Source: Persephonella sp. (GTDB taxonomy: Bacteria; Aquificota; Aquificia; Aquificales; Hydrogenothermaceae). From it: 59,540 nt of DNA. Numbering within the stretch: position 1 is the stretch's first letter; each line of letters begins with the position of its first letter. The translations under genes were made by a program, and so were the position numbers. Shown here piece by piece: positions 9,081-17,195 of this stretch. The notes beneath the pieces were generated by a model that saw only the letters and a list, made by a program, of their open reading frames with translations, searched no databases and was not told where the DNA came from. The stretch spans positions 1 to 59,540 of the forward strand of contig JALSNI010000011.1 in the NCBI GenBank assembly GCA_026987075.1, given 5' to 3'.

Positions 9081-9939
9081 ACCTGAAAATATCACCTCAA
9101 ACAGACTGGTACAGAAAATAAGGAAACATCTAAAAAAGATAACAGGAAGAGACATAAAGGTAGGCCATACAGGAACACTGGACTTTTTTGCATCGGGACT
9201 GATGATTATAACAGTTGGCAAGGGAACTAAGATTACAGAGTATCTTCAGGGACTGGATAAGGAGTACGTTGCAACAGGAGAGCTTGGTAAGATTACCGAT
9301 ACTTACGATAGACAGGGAAAGGTTATTCAGGAAAAACCGTATAATATCACACAGCAGGAGCTTGAAAAAATTGTGCTGTCTTTTAGAAAAACATACATGC
9401 AGACTCCCCCTCCATATTCAGCAAAGAGAATAAAGGGAACAAGGGCATATAAGCTTGCAAAAAAAGGATTAGAAGTCCCATTAAAACCAAAGAAAGTTAC
9501 CATATACCAGATACAGCTCCTTGATTTTTCACCTCCTGAATTTACCATCAGGGTTTTCTGTAGCTCAGGGACTTACATCAGAAGCATAATAAAAGAGATA
9601 GGAGATTTAGCAGGATGTGGAGCTTACACAAAAAAGCTGAGAAGAACAAAAATCGGAGATTTCAGTGTTGACAGGGCTACAGAGTTAGAAAAATTTCTAA
9701 CGATGACAGAGAGTGAAACTGAATCTATATTAATATCTGTAAAAGATGCCCTTTATTTTATGCCAGAGATAGTATTGGATAAAGGATTTGACAGAAGGTT
9801 TACTATGGGGCAGAGATTTAAAGTTCCCTTCCAGGAAAAGGGAACTGTTAAAGTTCTTGACAGGAAATTAAATCTTCTGGGCATTGGTAAAGTGAAGGAG
9901 GAAGGTGTTCTTCAACCTGTAAAGGTGTTTTATAATTAA
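9055..9939 (+). CDS. truB: tRNA pseudouridine(55) synthase
   Basis: Makes pseudouridine 55 in the T-loop of tRNAs. The catalytic motif GHTGTLDFFASG gives Asp43 as nucleophile. YVATGELGKITDTYD, the conserved YRATVRLG-type sequence, follows, as does the Arg/Ser/Gly-Thr-Tyr-Ile-Arg-Ser motif (CSSGTYIRSI). At 294 residues it has a typical length with a C-terminal PUA-like extension. ATG 9055 has AAGGAA just upstream and lies within the end of folC. It appears to be the last gene of the run, since a new promoter-like sequence follows. Confidence 0.95.
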   Translation: MDGILLIDKPENITSNRLVQKIRKHLKKITGRDIKVGHTGTLDFFASGLMIITVGKGTKITEYLQGLDKEYVATGELGKITDTYDRQGKVIQEKPYNITQQELEKIVLSFRKTYMQTPPPYSAKRIKGTRAYKLAKKGLEVPLKPKKVTIYQIQLLDFSPPEFTIRVFCSSGTYIRSIIKEIGDLAGCGAYTKKLRRTKIGDFSVDRATELEKFLTMTESETESILISVKDALYFMPEIVLDKGFDRRFTMGQRFKVPFQEKGTVKVLDRKLNLLGIGKVKEEGVLQPVKVFYN

Positions 9940-9955
9940 AATTCTTTTATCTTCG

Positions 9956-9984
9956 CTCAATCTTCTCTTTCAAAGTTGTATAAT
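9956..9984 (+). promoter_or_regulatory. putative promoter of pyrB
   Basis: A perfect TATAAT is at 9979-9984 in the 67-base gap after truB, 23 bases before the pyrB start. The matching -35 position (about 9956-9961, CTCAAT) is a poor fit, so activity would rest on the -10 box. Confidence 0.35.
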
Positions 9985-10006
9985 AAATTAAAAAAAGGAG
10001 ATAGGA

Positions 10007-10915
10007 TTGAAAGATTTTATCTCTGTAAACCAGTTAGATGAGAACAGATTTTACCAGATTTATGAAATATTTAAAGACTACAGAGAGAGATACAGAAACG
10101 GCCAGACAAAGTTTGAGGATTTAAGAGGCTACTCAGTACTCCTTCCATTCTTTGAAAACTCAACGAGAACAAGAACATCCTTTGAACTTGCAGGGAAGAT
10201 ATTAGGAGCAGATACAATAAACATATCAGGTTCTTCAAGCTCTGTTAAAAAAGGAGAAACCCTGTACGACACGATAAAAACCCTTGAAGCAATGCAGTCA
10301 GATTTTATTGTTATGAGACATTACATGTCTGGAGCATCCCACATAGTGGCAAAAAAGGTGAAATCAAAGGTTATAAATGCAGGAGACGGCACAAACGAAC
10401 ATCCATCTCAGGCAGTTTTAGACGCCATAACTATATTAGAAGAAAAAGGAAAAATAGAAGGGCTGAAGATAGCCATAATAGGGGATATTCTCCACAGCAG
10501 AGTTGCACGGTCTCAGATAAAACTGTTCCACATGCTTGGAGCAGAGATTACACTGTGTGGTCCTCAGACAATGCTTCCAAGACACATGGAGCAGTTTGAG
10601 GTTGATTTTATAACTACAGATGTTAATGATGCCCTGAAAGACAAAGATGTAGCTGTATTTTTAAGAATACAGCTTGAAAGACAGAAAAAAGTATTTTTCT
10701 CAACACTTAACGAATACTCTATAAAGTACGGTCTAAATCAGGAAAGAATTCACCTTCTTAAAGAAGATGCTATTATTATGCATCCTGGCCCTGTTAACAG
10801 AGGAGTTGAGATACAGAGTGAGCTGGTATACGGCACCAGAACAGTTATACTGCAGCAGGTTGAGAATGGTTTATTCACAAGAATGGCCATATACAAATTC
10901 CTTTTAAATCAATAA
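10007..10915 (+). CDS. pyrB: aspartate carbamoyltransferase catalytic subunit
   Basis: Joins carbamoyl phosphate and aspartate to give carbamoyl-aspartate in pyrimidine synthesis. The carbamoyl-phosphate signature STRTRTSFE is at residues 52-60. HPSQAVLDA and the aspartate-binding MHPGPVNRGVEI are present and distinguish it from ornithine transcarbamylase. It is 302 residues. The start is TTG 10007, 6 bases after AAGGAG (9995-10000). No pyrI regulatory subunit is seen nearby. The next gene is the paralogous argF of the same length. Confidence 0.95.
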   Translation: MKDFISVNQLDENRFYQIYEIFKDYRERYRNGQTKFEDLRGYSVLLPFFENSTRTRTSFELAGKILGADTINISGSSSSVKKGETLYDTIKTLEAMQSDFIVMRHYMSGASHIVAKKVKSKVINAGDGTNEHPSQAVLDAITILEEKGKIEGLKIAIIGDILHSRVARSQIKLFHMLGAEITLCGPQTMLPRHMEQFEVDFITTDVNDALKDKDVAVFLRIQLERQKKVFFSTLNEYSIKYGLNQERIHLLKEDAIIMHPGPVNRGVEIQSELVYGTRTVILQQVENGLFTRMAIYKFLLNQ

Positions 10916-10922
10916 TTTCAGC

Positions 10923-10950
10923 TTGAATAAAAAATCAAACAGTGTTATAT
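10923..10950 (+). promoter_or_regulatory. putative promoter of argF
   Basis: TTGAAT at 10923-10928, a 16-base spacer and TTATAT at 10945-10950 fit a housekeeping promoter. It ends 28 bases before the argF start and immediately follows pyrB, so argF may be transcribed on its own. Confidence 0.4.
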
Positions 10951-10978
10951 TTTTATTTTCAAAATCAGGAGGAGTAAA

Positions 10979-11887
10979 TTGAAAAGGGATTTTTTGAATA
11001 TCTCTGACCTTACCAGAGAAGAGGTTTTGGAAGTTATAAAATATGCAGGAAAACTAAAGAAAAACAGATTTTCAGACCAGAGTCTGAAAGGCAAATCTAT
11101 CGGACTTATTTTTATGAAACCCTCAACAAGAACAAGACTTTCTTTTGAGGTTGGCGTTTATCAGATGGGAGGACAGCCCCTTTATATAACAGGCTCTTCA
11201 ACCCAGCTCAGTAGAGGTGAAGATATAAAAGATACTGGAAGGGTGATGTCCAGATATTTAGACGGTATTGTTATCAGAACATATTCACACAGCGAAACTG
11301 AGCAGCTTGCAAAATATTTTGATGGACCTGTAATTAATGCCCTGACAGATTATCTCCATCCCTGTCAGATACTGGCAGATCTCCAGACTATATACGAACG
11401 GTTTGGAACACTAAAAGGTATAAAGATTGCTTATGTAGGAGACGGTAATAACGTGGCAAACACATGGCTTATAGCGGGAGGTTTAATGGGTCTAAATGTA
11501 AGTGTAGCCACTCCAGAAGGATATGAACCCTCAGGAAAAGCAGTGTATGAAGCTGTAAATCTGTGTAAAAATTCTGGAGGGAAAATATTCCTGACCAATG
11601 ACCCAGTAGAAGCAGTAAAAGGTGCAGATATTATATATACAGATGTATGGGTCAGTATGGGACAGGAAGGAGAAAAGGAAAAAAAGGAGCATTTCAGAGG
11701 TTTTACTGTAAACAGAGAACTTTTAAGACACGCTTCAAAAAAAGCTATTGTGATGCACTGTCTTCCTGCCCACAAAGGTGAAGAGATAACAGAGGAGATA
11801 TTTGAACAGTTTTCTGATGTGATATTTGAGCAGGCAGAGAACAGACTCCACGCACAAAAGGCATTGATGAGTTTACTATTTAAATAA
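10979..11887 (+). CDS. argF: ornithine carbamoyltransferase
   Basis: Forms citrulline from ornithine and carbamoyl phosphate in arginine synthesis. Motifs are STRTRLSFEVG (residues 49-59), HPCQILADLQTI, and the ornithine-specific HCLPAHKGEEI with its conserved cysteine. These separate it from the adjacent pyrB product, although both are 302 residues. The start is TTG 10979 after AGGAGGAG. gltD follows after 14 bases and is probably cotranscribed. Confidence 0.95.
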   Translation: MKRDFLNISDLTREEVLEVIKYAGKLKKNRFSDQSLKGKSIGLIFMKPSTRTRLSFEVGVYQMGGQPLYITGSSTQLSRGEDIKDTGRVMSRYLDGIVIRTYSHSETEQLAKYFDGPVINALTDYLHPCQILADLQTIYERFGTLKGIKIAYVGDGNNVANTWLIAGGLMGLNVSVATPEGYEPSGKAVYEAVNLCKNSGGKIFLTNDPVEAVKGADIIYTDVWVSMGQEGEKEKKEHFRGFTVNRELLRHASKKAIVMHCLPAHKGEEITEEIFEQFSDVIFEQAENRLHAQKALMSLLFK

Positions 11888-11901
11888 ATGGGAGGTTAAA
11901 C

Positions 11902-13347
11902 ATGGCTGAAAAAAGGAAAAAAACTGTTTACAGAAGACACGACAGAAACCCTATACCCCTGTTAGAACCTGAAAGGAGAAAACATACATTCAAGGAGTTT
12001 ATACTTGGATTTGGGCATACAGCTGCAAAAGATGAATCTTTTAGATGTATCTTATGTAGGAAAGCTCCATGCACTCCTTCCTGCCCAGTTGAAAGTGAGA
12101 TGGAAAAATGGATAGAAAAGATACAACAAGATGACATATGGGGAGCATACAAAATATTGAGAGAGAAAAACCCGTTTTCTTCTGTATGTGGGAGAGTATG
12201 TCCTCAAGATAGATTGTGTGAAAGCACCTGTGTTCTCACATTCAAAGATAACGGTCAGGCAGTCAGTATAGGAGGCCTTGAGAGATTTGTTGGAGATTCT
12301 GTGAGGATGTCTGGGATAGAATGGGTTGATGAAAAAGAGCCCCCAACAGGTAAAAAAGTTGCAATTGTTGGAGCAGGACCGGCAGGACTGGCAGCTGCAT
12401 ACTTTCTCGCAAGAAAAGGGCACTCTGTAACAGTATTTGAGGCTCTTCCATTCACTGGTGGAGTTATGAGATACGGAATACCAATGGCAAGATTGGACAG
12501 ACATGCCCTTGATTTTGAGATAGAGCTTATAAAAAAGTTAGGGGTTGAAATAAATACAGGAGTAACAATTGGAAAAGACATTCCAATTCAGACATTAATG
12601 GAAAACTTTGATGCCATATTCCTTGCTGTTGGTTCTGGAAGAGGAAAAAAGATGGGCATTCCGGGAGAAGACCTAAAAGGGGTTTACACAGCTATAGGCT
12701 TTCTTATGAAGCTGAACGTGGGACACACCCATCCACTGCTTGCTCCTGAGGAAGATGTGGATTTGCCAAAGAACAAAAAGGTATGCGTGATAGGAGGAGG
12801 ATTTACAGCTGTTGATTGTATGATTACTTCTATAAGACTGGGCAATGAAACTCATCTTGTTTATAGGAGAACAAGGGACACCTCTTCAGCGAAAGATGAA
12901 GAGTGGGACCACTTAGCAGAAGAAGGAGCAATCTTCCACTGGCTGACTCAGCCTATAGAAGTTATAGGTAATGAGAAAGGAGAAGTTGTGGGTCTGAAAT
13001 GTATAAAGATGGAACTTGTTCCAGACGAAAAAGGAGGAAGACCAAGACCAAAACCTGTGGAAGGTTCTGAGCATATAATAGAGTGTGATGCAGTAATTAT
13101 GGCTGTAGGACAGGGATACAACGATGTTGCATATAAAAACATACCTGGTCTTAAAATAGATAAATGGAATAATTTATCTACTGTTGACAGCAAATATAGG
13201 ACAAACGTTGAAGGAATATTTGCCGGTGGTGATGTGGTCAACGGTGGTGATACGGTAGTTACAGCTATCAGACATGGTAGAGATGCAGCTGAAGCAATAC
13301 ACGAATATCTTATGACTGGTAAATGGGAATACGAAGGGGAGGAATAA
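11902..13347 (+). CDS. gltD: glutamate synthase small subunit-type NADPH-dependent flavoprotein
   Basis: FAD/NADPH enzyme with two N-terminal 4Fe-4S cluster motifs: Cys49, 52, 57 and 61, and Cys96, 100, 106 and 110. An FAD-binding VGAGPAGLAAAYFLA (residues 156-170) and an NADPH-binding IGGGFTAVDC follow. It is 481 residues, the length of GltD. It passes electrons from NAD(P)H to the large subunit, whose gene end lies at the start of the window. Related proteins (NfnB/SudA, GltA-like) share this fold, so another electron-transfer role is possible. The start has GGGAGG upstream. Its final codons form one arm of a possible hairpin system described separately. Confidence 0.85.
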   Translation: MAEKRKKTVYRRHDRNPIPLLEPERRKHTFKEFILGFGHTAAKDESFRCILCRKAPCTPSCPVESEMEKWIEKIQQDDIWGAYKILREKNPFSSVCGRVCPQDRLCESTCVLTFKDNGQAVSIGGLERFVGDSVRMSGIEWVDEKEPPTGKKVAIVGAGPAGLAAAYFLARKGHSVTVFEALPFTGGVMRYGIPMARLDRHALDFEIELIKKLGVEINTGVTIGKDIPIQTLMENFDAIFLAVGSGRGKKMGIPGEDLKGVYTAIGFLMKLNVGHTHPLLAPEEDVDLPKNKKVCVIGGGFTAVDCMITSIRLGNETHLVYRRTRDTSSAKDEEWDHLAEEGAIFHWLTQPIEVIGNEKGEVVGLKCIKMELVPDEKGGRPRPKPVEGSEHIIECDAVIMAVGQGYNDVAYKNIPGLKIDKWNNLSTVDSKYRTNVEGIFAGGDVVNGGDTVVTAIRHGRDAAEAIHEYLMTGKWEYEGEE

Positions 13348-13383
13348 AAACCTCCCTTTTACATATAAAAAGATGGAGGGGAG
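13334..13383 (+). promoter_or_regulatory. mutually exclusive hairpins at the gltD / unknown-gene junction
   Basis: CCTCCCTTTT (13351-13360) can pair in two ways. Upstream it pairs with AAGGGGAGG (13334-13342) in the last gltD codons, giving a 9-bp stem followed by a short T run, like a weak intrinsic terminator. Downstream it pairs with AAAAG (13368-13372) and GGAGG (13375-13379), which is the ribosome binding site of the gene starting at 13387. The pairings are read directly from sequence; a regulatory role is inferred. Confidence 0.4.
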
Positions 13384-13386
13384 AGC

Positions 13387-14025
13387 ATGGAAGTGTGGGA
13401 GTTTATAGATAAAAAGAAACTCATATTTGTCCTTGAGAGAGCCACAGAAAAAGTAACATTACGACTGAAACTACTCCCTCTTGACCATGAGAGATTTATT
13501 CGTTCACTTGCCAAGGTAAATTTTGATGTGATACAAATGAAGGCGGAAGGATGGAACATTATTTCATCTAAGTATCACATATCACCTGTAATTTTTTCAG
13601 GAATGTGGAGTGAGAAATATGCTCTTTTTGTAGATAAAGATTACGTGATTATAACAGAAACACCTTCAGAACTTATTAAGTTTGGTGATTACGTAAGCTC
13701 TACATCAGTAACAGACCTGATTATGAACCCTCACATAGAAGTAGCTGCCGTTATTTCTCCATGTGCAGATGAATACGATATTAAAGGAGACCTCAACGAT
13801 GCAGAGATTTCTTTACTAAACAAAATAGTTCACTCATCTGATACACTATCAGAGCTTATAGGAGAAATGCTTTCTCTTCTGTCAGGAATGATATGGTATC
13901 CACAAAAAGGCTGGCTGATTGTAGGAGAGGAACATTCTCTAATTTCTTTTTACGGAAAATGGATTATCATAAATACAGAAAAACTGAAAAAAATTCTTAC
14001 AGAGGGAGAGCATCCCTCCGTTTAG
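13387..14025 (+). CDS. hypothetical protein, 212 aa, unrecognised
   Basis: I do not recognise a family. The product is soluble, with no signal peptide or membrane helix. It has mixed alpha/beta character with several short hydrophobic strands (KLIFVLE, YALFVDKDYVIITE, GWLIVGEEHSLISFY) suggesting a two-layer fold, and one cysteine (CADEYD region). The start ATG 13387 follows GGAGGGGAG closely, and that site can be buried in a hairpin. It is 39 bases downstream of gltD and in the same direction, so cotranscription is likely. Its last 4 bases overlap the end of the convergent carboxylase gene. Length and codon use look like a normal expressed gene. Confidence 0.75.
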   Translation: MEVWEFIDKKKLIFVLERATEKVTLRLKLLPLDHERFIRSLAKVNFDVIQMKAEGWNIISSKYHISPVIFSGMWSEKYALFVDKDYVIITETPSELIKFGDYVSSTSVTDLIMNPHIEVAAVISPCADEYDIKGDLNDAEISLLNKIVHSSDTLSELIGEMLSLLSGMIWYPQKGWLIVGEEHSLISFYGKWIIINTEKLKKILTEGEHPSV

Positions 14026-15869
14026 TCAGGTATTACTCTTATAAGGCATTCATCTGGATTTACCTGGTCTCCTTCTCTAACAAAAACTTCTTCTACTGTT
14101 CCATCAATGGGAGAATGTATCTCATTTTCCATTTTCATAGCTTCTACGATTAAAAGAACATCTCCTTTGTTAACTTTATCCCCTGCTGAAACTTTAACAG
14201 ATACTACTTTACCAGGCATTGGAGAGCTTATATCTCCGACATCAACAGCCTTAGGTCTTTTGCCTGCTGGAATACCTCCTTCTGATGGAAGAGTTTCCAT
14301 TTTTTCTCCAACTTCAATCTCCCTTATAGGCTGGACAATAGTCTCTTCAAGCCTTCCATCAACCCTAACAAAGTAAGGGGTTCCACCTTCAACAGGACTT
14401 CCTACGCCAGCTATCTGTATGTGATACGTTTCTCCATGGAGTGTGATATTAAACTCTATCGGTGCCTTTGTTGTGCATGCTTCTTCTTCTGTTATTTCTT
14501 CCACTTCAGGTGGCAGTGCTTCTCCTTTTTCAAATTTTTCTCTCCACTCAAAGAACTCTTTTGCTACCTGAGGGAACAGACAGTAAGAGATTATATCTTC
14601 TTCACTTCTTGCTCCAACCTTCACGGCCTCTTCTGAACATCTGTCCATTTCAGGTTCTAAAAGGTCGGCAGGTCTAACTTCTATAGGTTTTTCATCTCCG
14701 ATAATCTTCTCCATTATTTCCGGCTTTATAGGAGCTGGAGGTCTTCCATACAGCCCCTTAACGTAATCTTTTGTTTCTTTTGTAACGACCTTGTATCTTT
14801 CACCCTGAAGAACATTAAGAAGTGCCTGTGTTCCAACTATCTGTGACGTAGGTGTAACAAGTGGAGGATAACCGAGGTCTTCTCTGACCCTTGCAACTTC
14901 CTCTTTAACCTCGTCCAACTTGTCAAGGGCATCGTTTTCCTTTAGCTGTGTTATAAAGTTTGACATCATTCCGCCAGGTATCTGGTGTATCAGAACCTGA
15001 GAGTCAGGCCATTTTTCTGCTGTATCGTATTTTTTGTACTTTTTCCTTACCTCTTTCAGATATTCTGCTACCTCTTCAACAATTTTTAGATCAATCTTTG
15101 TTTCATATCCAAACTCTTTCAGAACATAAACCATTGTTTCGTTAGGTGGATGGGCTGTCAGCCACGACCAGGTAGAAACATCTGTATCTATAATGTCTGC
15201 TCCAGCTTCAACAGCTTTCAGGAGTGTCATCTCTGCCATAGCTGCTGTGGACTGGGCATGAAGATGAACAGGTAGTTTAATTTCCTCTTTAAGCCTTTTA
15301 ACTAATTCGTATGCAACCTTTGGAGAGAGTATTCCGGCCTGGTCTTTTATTGATATGATGTCAACTCCAAGGTCTCTTAGCTGTCTTGCTATTCCTACAA
15401 AGTAATCAACAGTATGGACAGGACTGATTGTGTAAGATAAAACGCCTTTTACTATCTTTCCTTCTTCTTTTGCTACTGATATGGCAACCTCCATATTTCT
15501 TACGTCGTTCAGTGCATCAAATATCCTGAATACGTCAATACCATTTTCTGCTGCCTTTTTTACAAAAGCCTCAACAACATCGTCTGCATAATGTCTGTAA
15601 CCAACAACATTCTGACCTCTCAGTAGCATTTCTAACTTTGTGTTTGGTGCAGTTTCTTTAAACTTTCTCAGTCTTTCCCATGGGTCTTCCTTTAGATATC
15701 TAAGACAAACATCAAATGTTGCTCCTCCCCACACTTCTAATGACCAGAAACCTGCCTTATCTAACTTTTCAGCAGCAGGTAAAAGGTCTTCTGTTCTTAC
15801 CCTTGTAGCAAGAAGACTCTGTTGCCCATCCCTTAGCGTAACATCTGTAAATTCAATGGTTCTACCCAT
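14022..15869 (-). CDS. biotin-dependent carboxylase, carboxyltransferase plus biotinyl subunit (pyruvate carboxylase B or 2-oxoglutarate carboxylase large subunit)
   Basis: A 615-residue protein. The N-terminal HMGL-like barrel begins FTDVTLRDGQQSLLATR and is followed by a PycB/OadA conserved domain. An acidic linker and a C-terminal biotinyl domain with EAMKMENE follow; the biotin lysine is about residue 579. It transfers CO2 from biotin to pyruvate or, as with CfiA of Hydrogenobacter, to 2-oxoglutarate. In a reductive TCA organism either activity makes sense and the sequence as read cannot decide. No biotin carboxylase subunit is in the window. The frame opens at GTG 15872, but ATG 15869 has AGGAG at the better spacing of 6 bases. 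Confidence 0.85.
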   Translation of the reverse strand: MGRTIEFTDVTLRDGQQSLLATRVRTEDLLPAAEKLDKAGFWSLEVWGGATFDVCLRYLKEDPWERLRKFKETAPNTKLEMLLRGQNVVGYRHYADDVVEAFVKKAAENGIDVFRIFDALNDVRNMEVAISVAKEEGKIVKGVLSYTISPVHTVDYFVGIARQLRDLGVDIISIKDQAGILSPKVAYELVKRLKEEIKLPVHLHAQSTAAMAEMTLLKAVEAGADIIDTDVSTWSWLTAHPPNETMVYVLKEFGYETKIDLKIVEEVAEYLKEVRKKYKKYDTAEKWPDSQVLIHQIPGGMMSNFITQLKENDALDKLDEVKEEVARVREDLGYPPLVTPTSQIVGTQALLNVLQGERYKVVTKETKDYVKGLYGRPPAPIKPEIMEKIIGDEKPIEVRPADLLEPEMDRCSEEAVKVGARSEEDIISYCLFPQVAKEFFEWREKFEKGEALPPEVEEITEEEACTTKAPIEFNITLHGETYHIQIAGVGSPVEGGTPYFVRVDGRLEETIVQPIREIEVGEKMETLPSEGGIPAGKRPKAVDVGDISSPMPGKVVSVKVSAGDKVNKGDVLLIVEAMKMENEIHSPIDGTVEEVFVREGDQVNPDECLIRVIPD

Positions 15870-15953
15870 CACCTTCTCCTGTGATTGTATTCCTTGTAAA
15901 GACTTCCTATATTATACAATAATTTAAATATTATAAAGTTGGGGGAGAAAACT

Positions 15954-17195
15954 GTGATTTTAATTTTTGGTAAAGGAACAACAGGAAAATATCTATCTGA
16001 ATTTATGAAAAGAAGGAAAATACCTTTTATAGTAAGAGATGATACAGACTTCAGTTTAGATGACATTAAGGGAGTAAATCTTATTGTTACTTCTCCGGGA
16101 GTTCCTTTTTATCACCAGATTTATAAAATAGGAAGAAAATACGGCATTGAAGTAATAGGAGATGTTGAGTATGCATACAGATTATTTAAGGGAAGAATAA
16201 TAGCTGTTACAGGAACTGATGGAAAGAGCACCACGACATACTTTTTAAGTGAGTTTTTAAGGGAAAAAAAACCGTTTGTAGGAGGAAACTATGGAGAGCC
16301 TTTCATAAATGCAGTGGAACAGAAAAAGAGTTTAGCAGTTTTAGAACTTTCTTCCTTTCAAATCTACTCTACAAAAAATTTTAAACCAAACATAGGAGTT
16401 TTACTTAATGTATCTACAGACCATTTAGACTGGCATAGAAGAAGAAATCACTATCTCTTATCTAAGCTGAAAATGTTTAAAAATATGGATAAAGGCAGTA
16501 TAGCAGTCCTGAATTATGACAATGAAATTGTGAGAAATGTTCTAACGAAAGGAAAAAAATACTACTTTTCCGTAAAGTTACTTCCCTCTCAGGTTGAAGG
16601 TATATTTACATGCAGAAATAGGCTTATTTTAAAAGTAGGCAAGAAACTGCACAAAGTAGACATTTCTGGATTTAAACTCAAGGGAGTCCATAATCTGCAA
16701 AATCTTATGGCTGCCACTCTTACTGCATATTTATGTGGCGTTCCTTTAAAAAAAATAGAGGGAAAAATTCCACAGCTGGAATCTTTACCCTTTAGGATAC
16801 AGTTTGTAGGTGAGAAAAATGGAGTGTTGTTTTACAACGATTCTAAATCAACAACCGTCCAATCTGTTATGAGAGCCGTTGAAAGTTTCTCTGAAAGAAA
16901 AGTTCACCTTATTATTGGGGGAATATATAAAGGAGGAGATTTTTCTGTCTTAAGCAGCTACAGCAATATAGAGTATGTATACATATATGGTAGGGATAGA
17001 CATATTCTAAAAGGAATGATAGAGAAAGCCATTGTTACCAGAGAGTTACAATCTGCAGTAAAGAAAGCTTTTAAGAATGCCGAAAAGGGAGATGTAATTC
17101 TTTTTTCTCCAGGATGTTCAAGTTTTGATATGTTTAAAAATTATGTAGATAGAGGAGAAAACTTTAATCAGATTGTGGAAAGTTTAGATAAATGA
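15954..17195 (+). CDS. murD: UDP-N-acetylmuramoyl-L-alanine:D-glutamate ligase
   Basis: Cytoplasmic ATP-dependent ligase that adds D-glutamate to the peptidoglycan precursor. The dinucleotide-like N-terminus (MILIFGKGTTGKYLSEF), the P-loop GTDGKSTTTYFL, and FNDSKSTT-type and FSPGCSSFDMF motifs near the end are typical of MurD. The open frame reaches a TTG at 15939, but that would overlap the GGGGGAG site at 15941-15947. GTG 15954 has the right spacing and gives the usual short N-terminus (413 residues). It is the first gene of the division/wall cluster and overlaps ftsW by 4 bases. Confidence 0.93.
   Translation: MILIFGKGTTGKYLSEFMKRRKIPFIVRDDTDFSLDDIKGVNLIVTSPGVPFYHQIYKIGRKYGIEVIGDVEYAYRLFKGRIIAVTGTDGKSTTTYFLSEFLREKKPFVGGNYGEPFINAVEQKKSLAVLELSSFQIYSTKNFKPNIGVLLNVSTDHLDWHRRRNHYLLSKLKMFKNMDKGSIAVLNYDNEIVRNVLTKGKKYYFSVKLLPSQVEGIFTCRNRLILKVGKKLHKVDISGFKLKGVHNLQNLMAATLTAYLCGVPLKKIEGKIPQLESLPFRIQFVGEKNGVLFYNDSKSTTVQSVMRAVESFSERKVHLIIGGIYKGGDFSVLSSYSNIEYVYIYGRDRHILKGMIEKAIVTRELQSAVKKAFKNAEKGDVILFSPGCSSFDMFKNYVDRGENFNQIVESLDK

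Noticed and set aside
12052-13241. Several minus-strand frames opposite gltD
   Set aside because: They lie opposite a confidently identified gene and have no independent start signals or motifs.
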